Source: Ashinkailepas kermadecensis (taxonomy: Eukaryota; Arthropoda; Thecostraca; Neolepadidae). Taken from it: 64,000 bases of DNA. The notes below the pieces were generated by a model, which was given only the letters and a program-made list of their open reading frames with translations, did no database searches and was not told where the DNA came from. Made by a program: the position numbers and the translations under genes. The stretch spans positions 31,912-95,911 of the forward strand of contig JAOTOM010002244.1 of NCBI GenBank assembly GCA_034440615.1, written 5' to 3'. This document shows positions 54,281 through 64,000 of this stretch, piece by piece. Position 1 is the stretch's first letter. The number at the start of each line of letters is the position of its first letter.

Positions 54281-57235
54281 AAGGGAGACCTCAGAAAATG
54301 AGAGGAGGCCCTAAGACGGAAGAGAAAGCCAGTGGATATGAGAGGAGGTTTCGGAGACGCAAAAGCAGTCCCCAAAACGGGTTAGGTTACACCAAGATAG
54401 AAAAGGATGATCCAGGAAAGTGGCAGGAAGCACCTAATTCGGAAGAGGACGATATAAGATAGGAAATGAGACCCTATGAAGAACGAGGAAGCCTCTAAAA
54501 TAGGAGAGAGTGGCAATTCGATAAGAGGGATGGCTCCCAGGCGAGAAAGAACGCTTCAAGACGGGTATGAAGGTCCTCAGGAAATGACAAGGTAACTGAG
54601 ATAGGAAAGGTTGCTTGTAATTTGGAAGAGGAGGCACCTGAGAGAGAACAGGAGTCCACCAGGAGATAAGAGGCCACCCTTAAAATGGGCAAAGATAGAA
54701 TCAAAACGCAGAATAGGAGGCCCCGAAGACGTGAGAGGAGGCCCATAATTTGAAAACGAAAGCCTCTAGAAGAGAAAAGGAGGCCCCTGCCGGACTCGAG
54801 AGAGTCCCTCGAGATGGGGTAGGAGGTCTCCAGAGCCGAATGTGGCCCCGACGACCGGAAGGAATTCCCAGGAAATGAGAGAAGGTCCTTAAGATGGGAG
54901 TGGTAGGTAGCAGGTATGGAAGGAGGCGAGGTTTCCAAAATAGAAGATCCCCTCAAGACGGGTAAGCTTTGCGAGGACAAAGGAGGAGGCCCACGAGGCA
55001 TGGCAGGAGGCCCCTAATTTGGCAGAGGATGTCCCTGGAACATGAGAGGAAGCCCCATGCCATGCTAAAGGGGCCCCAGGATGTGGGAGAAGGCCCTCCA
55101 AAACGGGAGAGGAGGACCATTGAATATGGAGGAGGGTAGGACGCACGAGGAGACATCCAAAACCGGTAAAGAGGCTCCAGGAAATGAGACGAGACCCCTA
55201 AGATGCGAGAGGAGGTCTATAATTTGCAAGAAGCCCCTGCAATGGCAGGAGTCGTGCCGGGGTACTTGAAAATCACGATATGGGCCCAAAAGATCCGGCC
55301 GGGCCCCCTGAAAATCACACTGAGCCTAGGGGTACCAAAAATTCATGTCCGGACCATGCAAATCACGCTTGGGGCACGATAGGTCGTACCGTTCCCCAAC
55401 AGTATCATTGGGACACAAATGAAGCCGGGGCAACGAAAAACAATCCGGACATTGATATTCACTCTGGGGCCCCAACAATGACACCAAAAGCATCCAACAC
55501 GTATTGGACCCCCACAAAGTGTCGAGGTCGGTAAAACTCGCGCTATGGATCCAAGCAAATGACGTCGGGACACAAAAGATTCATTGGACTAAAAAAGTCG
55601 CGTCGCAGCCCTTGAAAATCTCACTGGGGACCAGAAAGGTCGCGCCTGGACCCCAAAGGTTGCAGCTGCCCCAAAAATCAATTATAAACCGGAATGTCAC
55701 TCTGCGCCCCAAAAAATCGGGTCAAAGTCCCCCAAAACCCGTTGGACACTGGAAAAAAGCGTGTCAGTGCACCGAAAAAATCGCACCTGGAGACCGAAGA
55801 ATCGTACCAGGACCCAAAAATATCACATAAGGACCTTTACAAAATAGAACTCGATGTCCAAAAGTTCACACCGAGACTCGATCGAATCGACCCCAGCACA
55901 GGAAAATTAAGAACAGGTCTGGATAAAAAATTACCCGGAGGGCATTTATACTCCGAAAGGTGCCATCGGCTGAAAAAAGTCCTTCGGTGGCCGCAGTGAC
56001 ATATCAAATGGGCAAATGCCCTCTCCCTCCTAAGAGGGATATGCTCCCAAGAATCGAGCCGAGGCCCCGAAAAGTCGGGCTGGGGCCACACAAATTCGCG
56101 TCGGTCCACCAGAATTCGCGTAGGGGCTCCAAGTAAATACGGCGGGCCGCAGAAAACTCGCTCCGAGGCACGAAAATCTGGAACAGGAACCGCCAAGATC
56201 GCGTTGGGGCCACATCTAAGTACAACGCGCCCCGCAAACTCGAACCGGTTTCACCAAATATCGCGCTCGGACCCACAATTCCCGTCGGTAGTACCAAAAA
56301 TTTGGTCTGGGCATAAAAAATTCATGTCGGAGATACCAACAATTGGCGTCTAGGGCCCCACATAGGCACCGTGTGACCCCCAAAGTCGCATCGGTATCCG
56401 AAAAATAAAGCCGGAGCCCTCCAAAATAAGGAGGGATTACCCAAAAAAGGCCGGGTCAGGACAATGGTTCTGGAGCACCGAACATATCATCAGATGCCTT
56501 AACAAATCGCGTACGGCATCGAAAAACATACCGGAGCTCGAAGAAAATCGAGGTGAGATACAAAAACATGGCGCCAGGGACTCGAAAAATCAGGCCGGGA
56601 TTCGGAATTTAAAGAAAATTCAGAAGAGACCCACAAAAATCGCGTTGAACCCAGGTAACTGGCGTTGGGTCCCGGAACCACGCGCCTGGGCGCGATAAGT
56701 CGCGCTTGGACCCATACAAATTGCACCGAAGCCACAAAATCGTACTGGGGCCCCACAAATGTGCGTTAGAAGGCCCAAATAAACACAGCGGGACCCTAAG
56801 AGCACAACGGGGACCGCAAATGCAACTGGCCCTCCAAAGCGTAGTCTCGCAAAAAGCGACAGGGCCCGAAAATATGCTTTGCAGCCATAAATATATATAC
56901 CGGGAACTCTAAAAAAAAGCAAACAAAAAACACTGGAAGCTCTTAAGGCACACAGGGGCCATGCGACCGCACAAGGGCCTTAAAAGAGGCTGGGGCCGGA
57001 AAAAAGCAACATGGTCCCAAAACGAACAAAAATTCCGGGCACTAAGTAAACACATCGAGATCTTTGAAAGCGCCCCGACAACAAACAAAAATCTTCGGTG
57101 CGCAAAAAAAAGCAACAAAACCCTAAAACGAGCGGGGGTTTCGAAAATGCGTTCGGCCTCTAACAAAATGGATTGGAGCCCTAAGACACATCCGTAGACG
57201 AAGAAATACGAAACGGGTCCAAAGAAGTACACTCA
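54281..57235 (+). repeat. Decayed ~21-bp repeat field extending the core
   Basis: Beyond the core the same spacing persists with increasing divergence. First come GGAGGCCCTAAGACGGAAGA-like units (54.3-55.25 kb). Then come units built on an A-run, TCGCG/TCGGG and GGGCCCC (55.28-56.9 kb, for example AAAAGTCGGGCTGGGGCCAC near 56080), and finally A-rich remnants. Individual units are 19-23 bases. The overlapping open frames are irregular and match nothing. Confidence 0.75.
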
Positions 57236-58959
57236 GGCAGGGCCTCGGTTCGATAGCCAACCTGGAAGCATGTGTAATCAAAGATATGAGGTGCATCAAA
57301 GCTCAGACGCATTCCTTCACCATAAAATATGGGAAGTAGGAAACTAATGATCGAATTTAATTAATCGAATTTTCGCAGCGAACGCCCATATGAAGCATTT
57401 TACACATCAGATATGGCGCAAGTCTATCATGTGGCAGCAATTAGCAAAGCGTAGGAGGCCCAGCAGAATCCGTAGCATCGCACGAAGTGTGGCGAATGCG
57501 CCGAATGCGCAAGATGGGTGTGCACGTGCACTAACGTTGGCGTCGTGGCGACCGGGCACTATGAACTGGAATGTCTGAAATTGGGAAATTTTACATTTTA
57601 AAGTGATTTGTGTAGGTGTAATTTCAGCAGTGCGAGGTGACTTATCAAGGGATACCAAAAGGATACATTCGAACAGGGTGGGGGAGCTAGGGTTGAAATC
57701 CGACGAATCAGAAACGATAGTGGCAGATTAGGCCCCTCCACAGGATAATTCAGTTAATCGCTAATTATTTTATTTAAAAAGGTCCCCTTTGACAAAATAG
57801 TGGTCGAAATCGGAAGACTTTATTGAGTAGGTGGATCCCTCCAAATACGTTTGCCCCCTCCCCTTGACGCAAATATAGGTGCGTCACTGCCCCCCCCAAT
57901 AATTTTCAGGAACTTAGGCCCATGGAGCAAAGCCAACATTGCGGGGGCAAATTCCCCCTCACAAGCATACAAAACAACACCGATGCCCCATATTAAATGG
58001 GAGGAATGATGTTTTAAAATGTATTTTCTTCCTACAAAGTTGTCTTCTGTGATTACAGCCTGCATGATTAGAGCTTCCCAGCTTCAATACCTTCTCAGCG
58101 ACATAATTTACAAAACGGTACAGCACAGCGATAACCATGGGTGTGACGGCGTGGAATTCGAAGGTTTTGCATTGTTTATGCATTGTCATTGTTACATTGT
58201 TGCATTGACATTGATGTATTGTTGCTCAATGCTTGTTCTTGCCTTGAATTTATTCGCGGGGGATTTATTATTTTAGCTTCTGTGCCATGTGCCTTGCAGC
58301 CAGCACCAAATGTTATAAAAAATAAATAAATCCCTAAGATGACGATCAGAAAACCAATTCAATCCACTTCTCGTTGTCACCTTCGCGAAATTGTCGTCCT
58401 AGGACTGATAAATGATCGTTTAAGCTTGTTTATGAGATCAAGCTGGTGGGAATGACTAACAGTAGTGATGAACCTAGCTATATTCAGTTAAACTTGGTGG
58501 ACATAGAAGTGGGTTGATCAATGTGAGATATCTTTAAGATATGCTCAGCACGAGCCCCACCAGCTCGCTACAATCTAGAGACCAGCGGGAAGATTCTTCT
58601 CGTGGATAAAGCATAAAAATATTGGTTTGTTTTGGCACTGACGGATTTATCCACATTTGCTTATTTATACCCTGATATGGTTCAGTTCTCAGCGGAAAAA
58701 AAACGATTCTTGCTTTTGCAATTTGCGTAAATGATGCACCATAGCAAGAACAAACAAGACATCAATATGAAATCATGTTCCCATTCGGGAACCATACTAA
58801 GAGCCTAAAAAGCAATAGGAGGCCCTAACACAGTGGAGGCCCTCTTTCGGGGAGCAGGAAGCCCCCTATCAACAACATTGCCCCCCACCTGAAAGAATTT
58901 CGTGGCGAAGCCACTGTCTGTACCACCGCCGGGCGCCCCCCTCACCACACAGAACCCAC
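57236..58959. other. Unannotated region
   Basis: A TTGCATTG/CATTGTTACATTG run at about 58165-58230 is a weak simple repeat. No gene is recognised. Confidence 0.4.
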
Positions 58960-59085
58960 CCCGGCAGCCGCCACCCCCCTCCCCCCCCCCCCCGCCCCCC
59001 CCCCCCCCCACCCCCCCCGGCCCCCCCCCCCCACGCCCGCTCTCCCCGCCAACCCCCCCCCTCTCCCCCCCCCCCCTCTCTTTAC
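58960..59085. repeat. C-rich tract (poly-C runs up to ~17)
   Basis: Almost pure C with scattered G/T/A. The minus strand carries several G-runs, which as a class can form G-quadruplexes. Pro-rich frames through it are artefacts. Confidence 0.9.
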
Positions 59086-59425
59086 CAGCAGCGGCGACCA
59101 GCTCTGTACCACCACCGGTCGACGCTGTCAAGCCGTGGGCTCCGTGTGCTGACCTTGCCGTTCTCGATGTGACCTTGGATGGTGTCGGGCTAGGTTTTCC
59201 GCCGAGCACATCTCTTCTATCTTCCCGACGAAGCCACTCCTACACGTATTTGTATATGCGAGGCCAGACTCTTCCGTGATCACATAAGCCCATGATTAGA
59301 TTTAGCAGGTCATGTTGCTAGGAATTCCTGAGAGCTTGGAGGTGTAACACTGATGGATGGGTGAGACACGGCATTGACACTGCCATCGCCGCCGGCTCTC
59401 AGCATTTACAAGGCCTTTCCCGGTA
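59086..59425. other. Unannotated region
   Basis: No repeat or gene recognised. Confidence 0.4.
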
Positions 59426-59817
59426 TCTTCTCCCCCCCCCCCCCCCAAGGTCTCCGGAAAAACAAAAAAAAAGGGCCCCCAAATAAATTAAAATAAAAAA
59501 ATGAAGAATATTTTTTTTTTGGAAAATAAATTCTTTCCATAAAATAAAAACCCCCCCCCGGGCCCTTAAATTCTTTATTTTAAAAAAAACCCCAAATCCC
59601 TTTTTTTTTTATTTTATTTCTTTCCATACTTTATTACTGCTTTTTTTCCCCCTCTTCCCCAAAATTTTTTTTTTTTTTTTTTTTTCGTTTGTATTTCGGG
59701 GGTTCTTAGTTGCTTATTTAATTAATTTTAAAATTATATTTAAAAAAAATTAAAAAAAAAATAAAAATTCCTACCTAAAAATAATTAAAAAAAAAAGAAG
59801 AAAAAAAACTATTAATG

Positions 59818-59850
<33 letters not shown>

Positions 59851-59860
59851 GTTTTTTAAA
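59426..59860. other. Homopolymer-rich, possibly artefactual sequence
   Basis: Runs of 8-26 A, T or C follow one another (C-runs at 59431 and 59551, T-runs at 59510, 59667 and 59819, many A-runs) with little other content. This differs from all neighbouring sequence and looks like low-quality consensus or a slippage-prone tract. Confidence 0.7.
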
Positions 59861-60860
59861 AAGGGCGATTCAATTTGCCGTGGGTTTCTGTGCGGTTTTA
59901 CAACTGGACCCAGACAACCAAGGCCAGCCTACCCAACCTTACTCAATCGATCCAACCTTACTCAATCGACGCCATGCCTGGGCTTACACGGTGAACCTTG
60001 CGACCGGAAGCCACATCGATGCGTGGTCCAGGTGGCCCTGCCTCACTCAATGCCATCTAACCGGGGCTCACAGTATGCCAAACCCCTCCCCCCAGCCACC
60101 GCTACTATCACGCGACCTAGGCTTGCGAGATCAACGGATATGATCGAATCAACGGATCAACGGATATGAAAAGTGTTCCCGCTTGGACCGTTGGCCTCCA
60201 CCTATGTCTAGCGCCAGGCGTCCTTCAGAACATCGTCTTACCACAGTGCAAACCGATGCCGCCGTAGCATGGACTTGCTCGCTCGAGCTTTACTTGTCCT
60301 TTCGCCCGAAGGATCATCAGCGCACTATCGCCCAGGTTCCCAGACGCTCCGTTTATAAGTGCCACTTTGGAACCCTTGCGGATGAGTAAGAATCAGGAGA
60401 GTTTCGCTACCGTGCCCTTTCGTCGTGCTCCCCCGCGCCCAATTTGGAGAGTGAGAGTGAAGGGGGAGTCACAGTCGGCGACCACATGGTGGCAAATAGC
60501 AGACTGTCTTTTTCACCGTGACAGTGTTTGCAACAGATCTCACTTGCCAATAAACTTATTAAGATCCAGTTCCACTCGTGCATGCCATTACCTGTATTTG
60601 TGTAATGATATCTGAGTGCGACCATCCCGACAATACATGCACCCTCCATGCACCCAGGTTTGCTTAATACGAACGTTACAAATAGGAAGCACGCATGGAG
60701 TATTCGGTATTATCTGCTCACACAAAGCCAGAGCCCGCTGATTACTCGGCTGTGCCATTTTTGGCGTGACTGACTGCTTGTTAACGAAGTTCTTTATTTG
60801 TCATTTTCGTGAGGCGACACCCGTTGCTCTTTTCTTATTTCCTTTTCTAGTGAGGTGACG
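59861..60860. other. Unannotated region, possible LTR-like segment
   Basis: CCAATAAACTTATTAAGATC at about 60548 contains a polyadenylation signal and sits in a 430-base stretch (about 60180-60625) that looks LTR-like. No second copy or primer-binding site was found. ACTCAATCGA is duplicated at 59941 and 59960. Confidence 0.3.
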
Positions 60861-60965
60861 TCCGTCACCCCACGCAGTTTTCGTCGTCGTCGTATTTCCG
60901 TTCCCTGAGTTTCTGTGTGTCCTTTATCTTCATTTAAGTTACATTAGGTAGGATTTTTCCCCGCG

Positions 60966-61571
60966 ATGGGGAAAAAGCGTAAAAAGGACACGGACCCTTG
61001 CTCGCCAACGGACTCAGACACGGAATTTCCTACTCTGACCACACCCGAAGACCATCGCACGAACACGGATTTGGCCCCTGATGCTCCCTCGATTGATGCA
61101 AACGTTGATGACTCGCGCCGAACTATTCCCCTCGATGACGCCATGGAAGTCCTCTGCGCCTCGCTGACCCCTGCTCGTCCAAAGACCACGACCTCGCCTC
61201 ACGATCCGGACCAGACCATCACTCTCCACGCCGCTGACCCACGCTCGAACCAGACCACGCCCTCCCAACCTGAACCAATCCAATCCATCGAACCTTACCT
61301 CGACAGTGCTGGCTCGTACGTAGTCGTTAAGCCTGTCGAGGAATCCGTTTCCTTTCGTCGTGTCAACGTTTTCTGGCCGACTAAACAACTCCTCGCCATC
61401 TGCTCCCTAGTCAATCCCGACATTGAAGCCCCTGCCAACGGAACCCTAGTTATCAAAACCCAATCCCGAGCCCAGACCAAAGCCCTCCTCCGCACCACCA
61501 CATTTTGTAGGAAATCCGTCACCGTCACTCTACATTCCAACCGTAACACCACCAAGGGCAACCAACCGTAA
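60966..61571 (+). CDS. LINE ORF1, gag-like, short
   Basis: 201 codons starting MGKKRKK, a basic start that could bind nucleic acid or direct nuclear import. Residues 10-125 are Pro/Thr/Asp/Ser-rich and low in complexity. The C-terminal part, with RRVNVFWPTKQLLAICSLV, GTLVIKTQSRAQTKALL and KSVTVTLHSNRNTTKG, matches the nucleic-acid-binding domain before the zinc knuckles in Jockey-type ORF1 proteins. There that last motif (NT-x-KG) normally continues into a CCHC region. Here the frame ends three residues later, so the zinc knuckles are missing, probably by deletion. ATG at 60966 is the first in frame and has good context after CCCCGCG. ORF2 begins 23 bases after the stop. Confidence 0.8.
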   Translation: MGKKRKKDTDPCSPTDSDTEFPTLTTPEDHRTNTDLAPDAPSIDANVDDSRRTIPLDDAMEVLCASLTPARPKTTTSPHDPDQTITLHAADPRSNQTTPSQPEPIQSIEPYLDSAGSYVVVKPVEESVSFRRVNVFWPTKQLLAICSLVNPDIEAPANGTLVIKTQSRAQTKALLRTTTFCRKSVTVTLHSNRNTTKGNQP

Positions 61572-61594
61572 CAGACAAATTTTAATTTTCACAA

Positions 61595-64000
61595 ATGTCC
61601 ATAATTCTACAATGGAACTGCTGTAGTTTAATCTCGAAATGGGCAGAAATGAAAGCATTCTTTAGTTTGCTCACTCCCATTCTCATCGCATTTCAGGAAA
61701 CCTGGTTCTTACCCACAGATCCATATAATTTCCACATTTTTAATTACTCGCTGTACCGTCACAACGAGGTCCGTCAGACACACCGCAGTGGCGGTACAGC
61801 GCTTTACATCAACAATGATTACACACATACACAAATTACACTCAATTCACCTTTACAAGCAGTAGCTTGTGCTTTGCGTTTTTATGGTAGGAGCATAGAT
61901 GTATGTTCATTATATATTCCACCATCTACAGAGAACACAAACATTTTCACAGAATTAGAAAACCCCATAGTGTAATTCAAAAACCCTTTCATTTTACTTG
62001 GCGATTATAAACGCCCATAGGCCAGCGTGGGATAGAACACGCACACTTCCAGACACTCGCGGACGCATAGTTGAACACATCTTAGACAGACACAATTTAG
62101 TATTACTCAACACCGATGAGCCAACATTTTTCCACCTCGGTCACAATACAGAAACTGCCATTGATTTAACAATTTATTCTCCAGCCCTGGCCAACGATTT
62201 TGATTGGACAATAGACACAGACATTCATGATAGCGATCACTACCCCATTAAATTAGTACCGACCATTTCAACAACTGCCGATATCAAACCAAGTTGTATT
62301 CCTCGCTGGAAACTTTCGAAGGCCGACTGGACCAAATTTGAGGAGCTTTCGTCGTTACAGTACATCCCAGACATTTCTCCAGTACAAAACATTCATTTAA
62401 TTACCATCACACTTTTACAAGCAGCGTCTGCAACAATTCCACTCACAAAACCTATCACAAAACGAACCCCAGTCCCCTTGTGGTCCATAGAAGTTTTCCA
62501 ATCAATAGCCGCTAGAAAACGAGCGTTTATAAAATATTTACGCCATCCCGACCAACAAAATGTAATCAACCGGAGCCATGAACGTGCAAGAACACGCTGC
62601 ATTATACGTAACGCTAGGCGCCGTTCATGGGCAAATTACCTTCAGCAACTCACTTTCGACACACCGTTAAGCAAAATATGGGGATTAATCCGCCATTTGA
62701 GCGGACGATCCCCATTTAGATCACTACCGGCCCTCAAACTTCACAATATCACCATTACCGAACCCCAAGCAATAGTAAACACCATAGCGGATACCATTGC
62801 CCACCATAGCTCCGACGAAAACTACAGACCGGGGTTCATAGAAAATGCACTACATACTTTTTACCTCGTTCCCGCACAATGTAATTCTGATAACACAGAA
62901 ATATATAATTATCCTTTTCAAATTTCATAACTCGATGCAGTCATTTCCTCCGCCGGCAATACTTCAGTAGGGCCCGACAACTTACATTATTTTTTCAGAC
63001 ATTTACCGGATCACACCAAACATTGCATTTTGCACACATTTAATTCACTATGGACAACTCATGCCTTCCCCGAAACTTGGAAAGAATCTTTCATGATACC
63101 CATCCCAAAACCTGGCAAGGACCATAGTAACCCCACTAATTTTCTACCCATTGCACTCACCAGTTGTTCAGGAAAACGTTTTGAACGTATAGCTATCAAA
63201 AGACTGACCTGGCACCTGGAAACAAATTCCCTTCTATCTCCCCTTCAATATGGTTTTCGGCGAGAACGCAGCGCCATAGATCATCTTATTCGGTTAGAGA
63301 CAGACATCCATCAAGGCTACAAAAAAACATGAACACACTGTCGCAGTATTTTTAGACATAAGCAAAGCTTATGATATGGTTTTCAAACCTGCATTACTCT
63401 TCAAAATTCAAAAACCTCGGTATAAAAGGACCTTTAGCACCTTATTTAATAGGTTTTTATCTGGTTCTCAGCGATTCCAAATCAAGTGCCGGTCAGCAAT
63501 TGCCGATCCACATCGTCTCCAGAATGGCCTACCACTGGGAAGTTGTCTTTCGCCAGTATTATTTAACATTATCATTAATGATCTTTTCGATGACATGCCT
63601 GCCAATATATCATATTCACTGTTTGCAGACGATAGCGCAATTTGGTGCACCGGCAAAAATTATGAGCATTGTTTAATTCGCTTGCAAAACACACTTGACA
63701 GGATACACGAATGGTCCCTGAAGTATGGTTTCATTTTTTCGGCCCCAAAATCTGCAACACTGATATTTAGCAAATCGACACCCTGCCCAAACCCAGACAC
63801 ACTGCTTCACCTCGGGAACAACCACATACCTTTTGCAAATTCATTTAAATTTCTTGGTATTATTTTAGACCGTAGGCTTTCAATGCATAAACACATCAAA
63901 CACATCCAGAACAAATGTTTTCACCGACTCAATTTATTTCGATGCATCACTTCTTCATCACTTGGAGCCGACCGACATACACTTCTACTACTCTACAAAT
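61595..64000 (+). pseudogene. LINE ORF2 (endonuclease-reverse transcriptase), broken, partial
   Basis: Endonuclease motifs in order: QWNCCSLISKWAEMKAF, AFQETWF (catalytic Glu), LLGDY then NAHRPAWD, and DIHDSDHYPI. Reverse transcriptase: MIPIPKPGKDHSNPTNF, LQYGFRRERSAIDHL, VFLDISKAYDMV, NGLPLGSCLSPVLFNI, SLFADDSAIW (catalytic Asp pair) and FKFLGIILDRRLSMHKHI. Lesions are TAA at 61973, an extra base near 62005 between GDY and NAH, TAA at 62928, and a frameshift in a run of seven A near 63325. After that the frame is open to base 64000. All catalytic motifs seen are intact, so the copy is fairly young. The C-terminal end lies outside the window. Confidence 0.93.

Larger units (their letters stand above)
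60861..64000 (+). mobile_element. Jockey-like LINE, runs off the window
   Basis: A plus-strand element with a short leader, ORF1, a 23-base gap and ORF2 (AP endonuclease followed by reverse transcriptase). The 5' end is not fixed; a T/C-rich leader with TTTTCGTCGTCGTCG at about 60878 precedes ORF1. The reverse transcriptase continues past base 64000, so the 3' end is not visible. Four lesions in ORF2 make this copy inactive. Motif style is closest to the Jockey clade. Confidence 0.88.

Noticed and set aside
53508..54462. Proteins of 150-270 codons across the 21-bp array
   Set aside because: Both strands and several frames are open because of the 21-base unit.
60180..60625. Solo LTR
   Set aside because: Has AATAAA and TG...CA-like limits, but no second copy, target duplication or primer-binding site could be shown.

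Overview
This window looks like non-coding, repeat-dominated DNA from an animal nuclear genome, most likely an invertebrate. The reasons are APE-type non-LTR retrotransposons, a HARBI1-type transposase, tRNA-derived SINEs with poly-A-like tails, hAT- and TTAA-type miniature transposons, dinucleotide tracts and about 16 kb of tandem arrays. There is no bacterial gene organisation and no long uninterrupted host gene. Clusters of AGGTCA half-sites inside transposons are, from memory, common in marine invertebrate genomes such as molluscs, but nothing here fixes the species. I recognise no host protein-coding gene. Every recognisable protein relic belongs to a mobile element and carries frameshifts or stops.

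Layout. 0.6-1.1 kb: a (TA)n then polypyrimidine tract. 2.4-2.8 kb: a CpG-rich patch. 3.3-3.6 kb: a tRNA-derived SINE on the minus strand. 5.25-5.45 kb: a small hAT-type element. 6.65 kb: a perfect 22-bp hairpin. 8.9-9.8 kb: first copy of a TTAA-flanked non-autonomous transposon whose second, inverted copy lies at 39.6-40.5 kb. 13.5-16.4 kb: a broken CR1/L2-like LINE on the minus strand. 19.1-23.1 kb: a complete but damaged DNA transposon with about 480-bp terminal inverted repeats, a candidate 8-bp target duplication and a 770-residue protein of an uncharacterised invertebrate family. 23.2-24.1 kb: an AGGTCA-rich stretch. 25.2-25.5 kb: five 52-bp repeats. 27.7-31.2 kb: a 34-bp satellite. 32.1-35.7 kb: a degenerate Harbinger transposase, split by a second SINE copy and flanked by inverted modules whose order is not mirrored. 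36.4-37.2 kb: a 21-bp array.

44.9-57.2 kb is a near-continuous run of four different tandem arrays. They are a 42/45-bp array, a 32-bp array that mixes with it, a 5.9-kb array of 39- and 45-bp units with higher-order structure, and a 21-bp array that decays over 3 kb into barely recognisable repeats. 59.4-59.9 kb is a homopolymer-rich stretch that may be an assembly artefact. From 60.9 kb to the window edge there is a Jockey-like LINE on the plus strand, with ORF1 present and ORF2 broken, running past base 64000.

The elements do not form a pathway. Their relation is one of layers: a SINE landed in a Harbinger gene, and a TTAA element landed in a GGTTA-rich tract. The strongest candidates for something undescribed are the 19.1-23.1 kb transposon, the conserved AGGTCA array carried by the TTAA element, and the homogenised-to-decayed satellite gradient at 53.6-57.2 kb.
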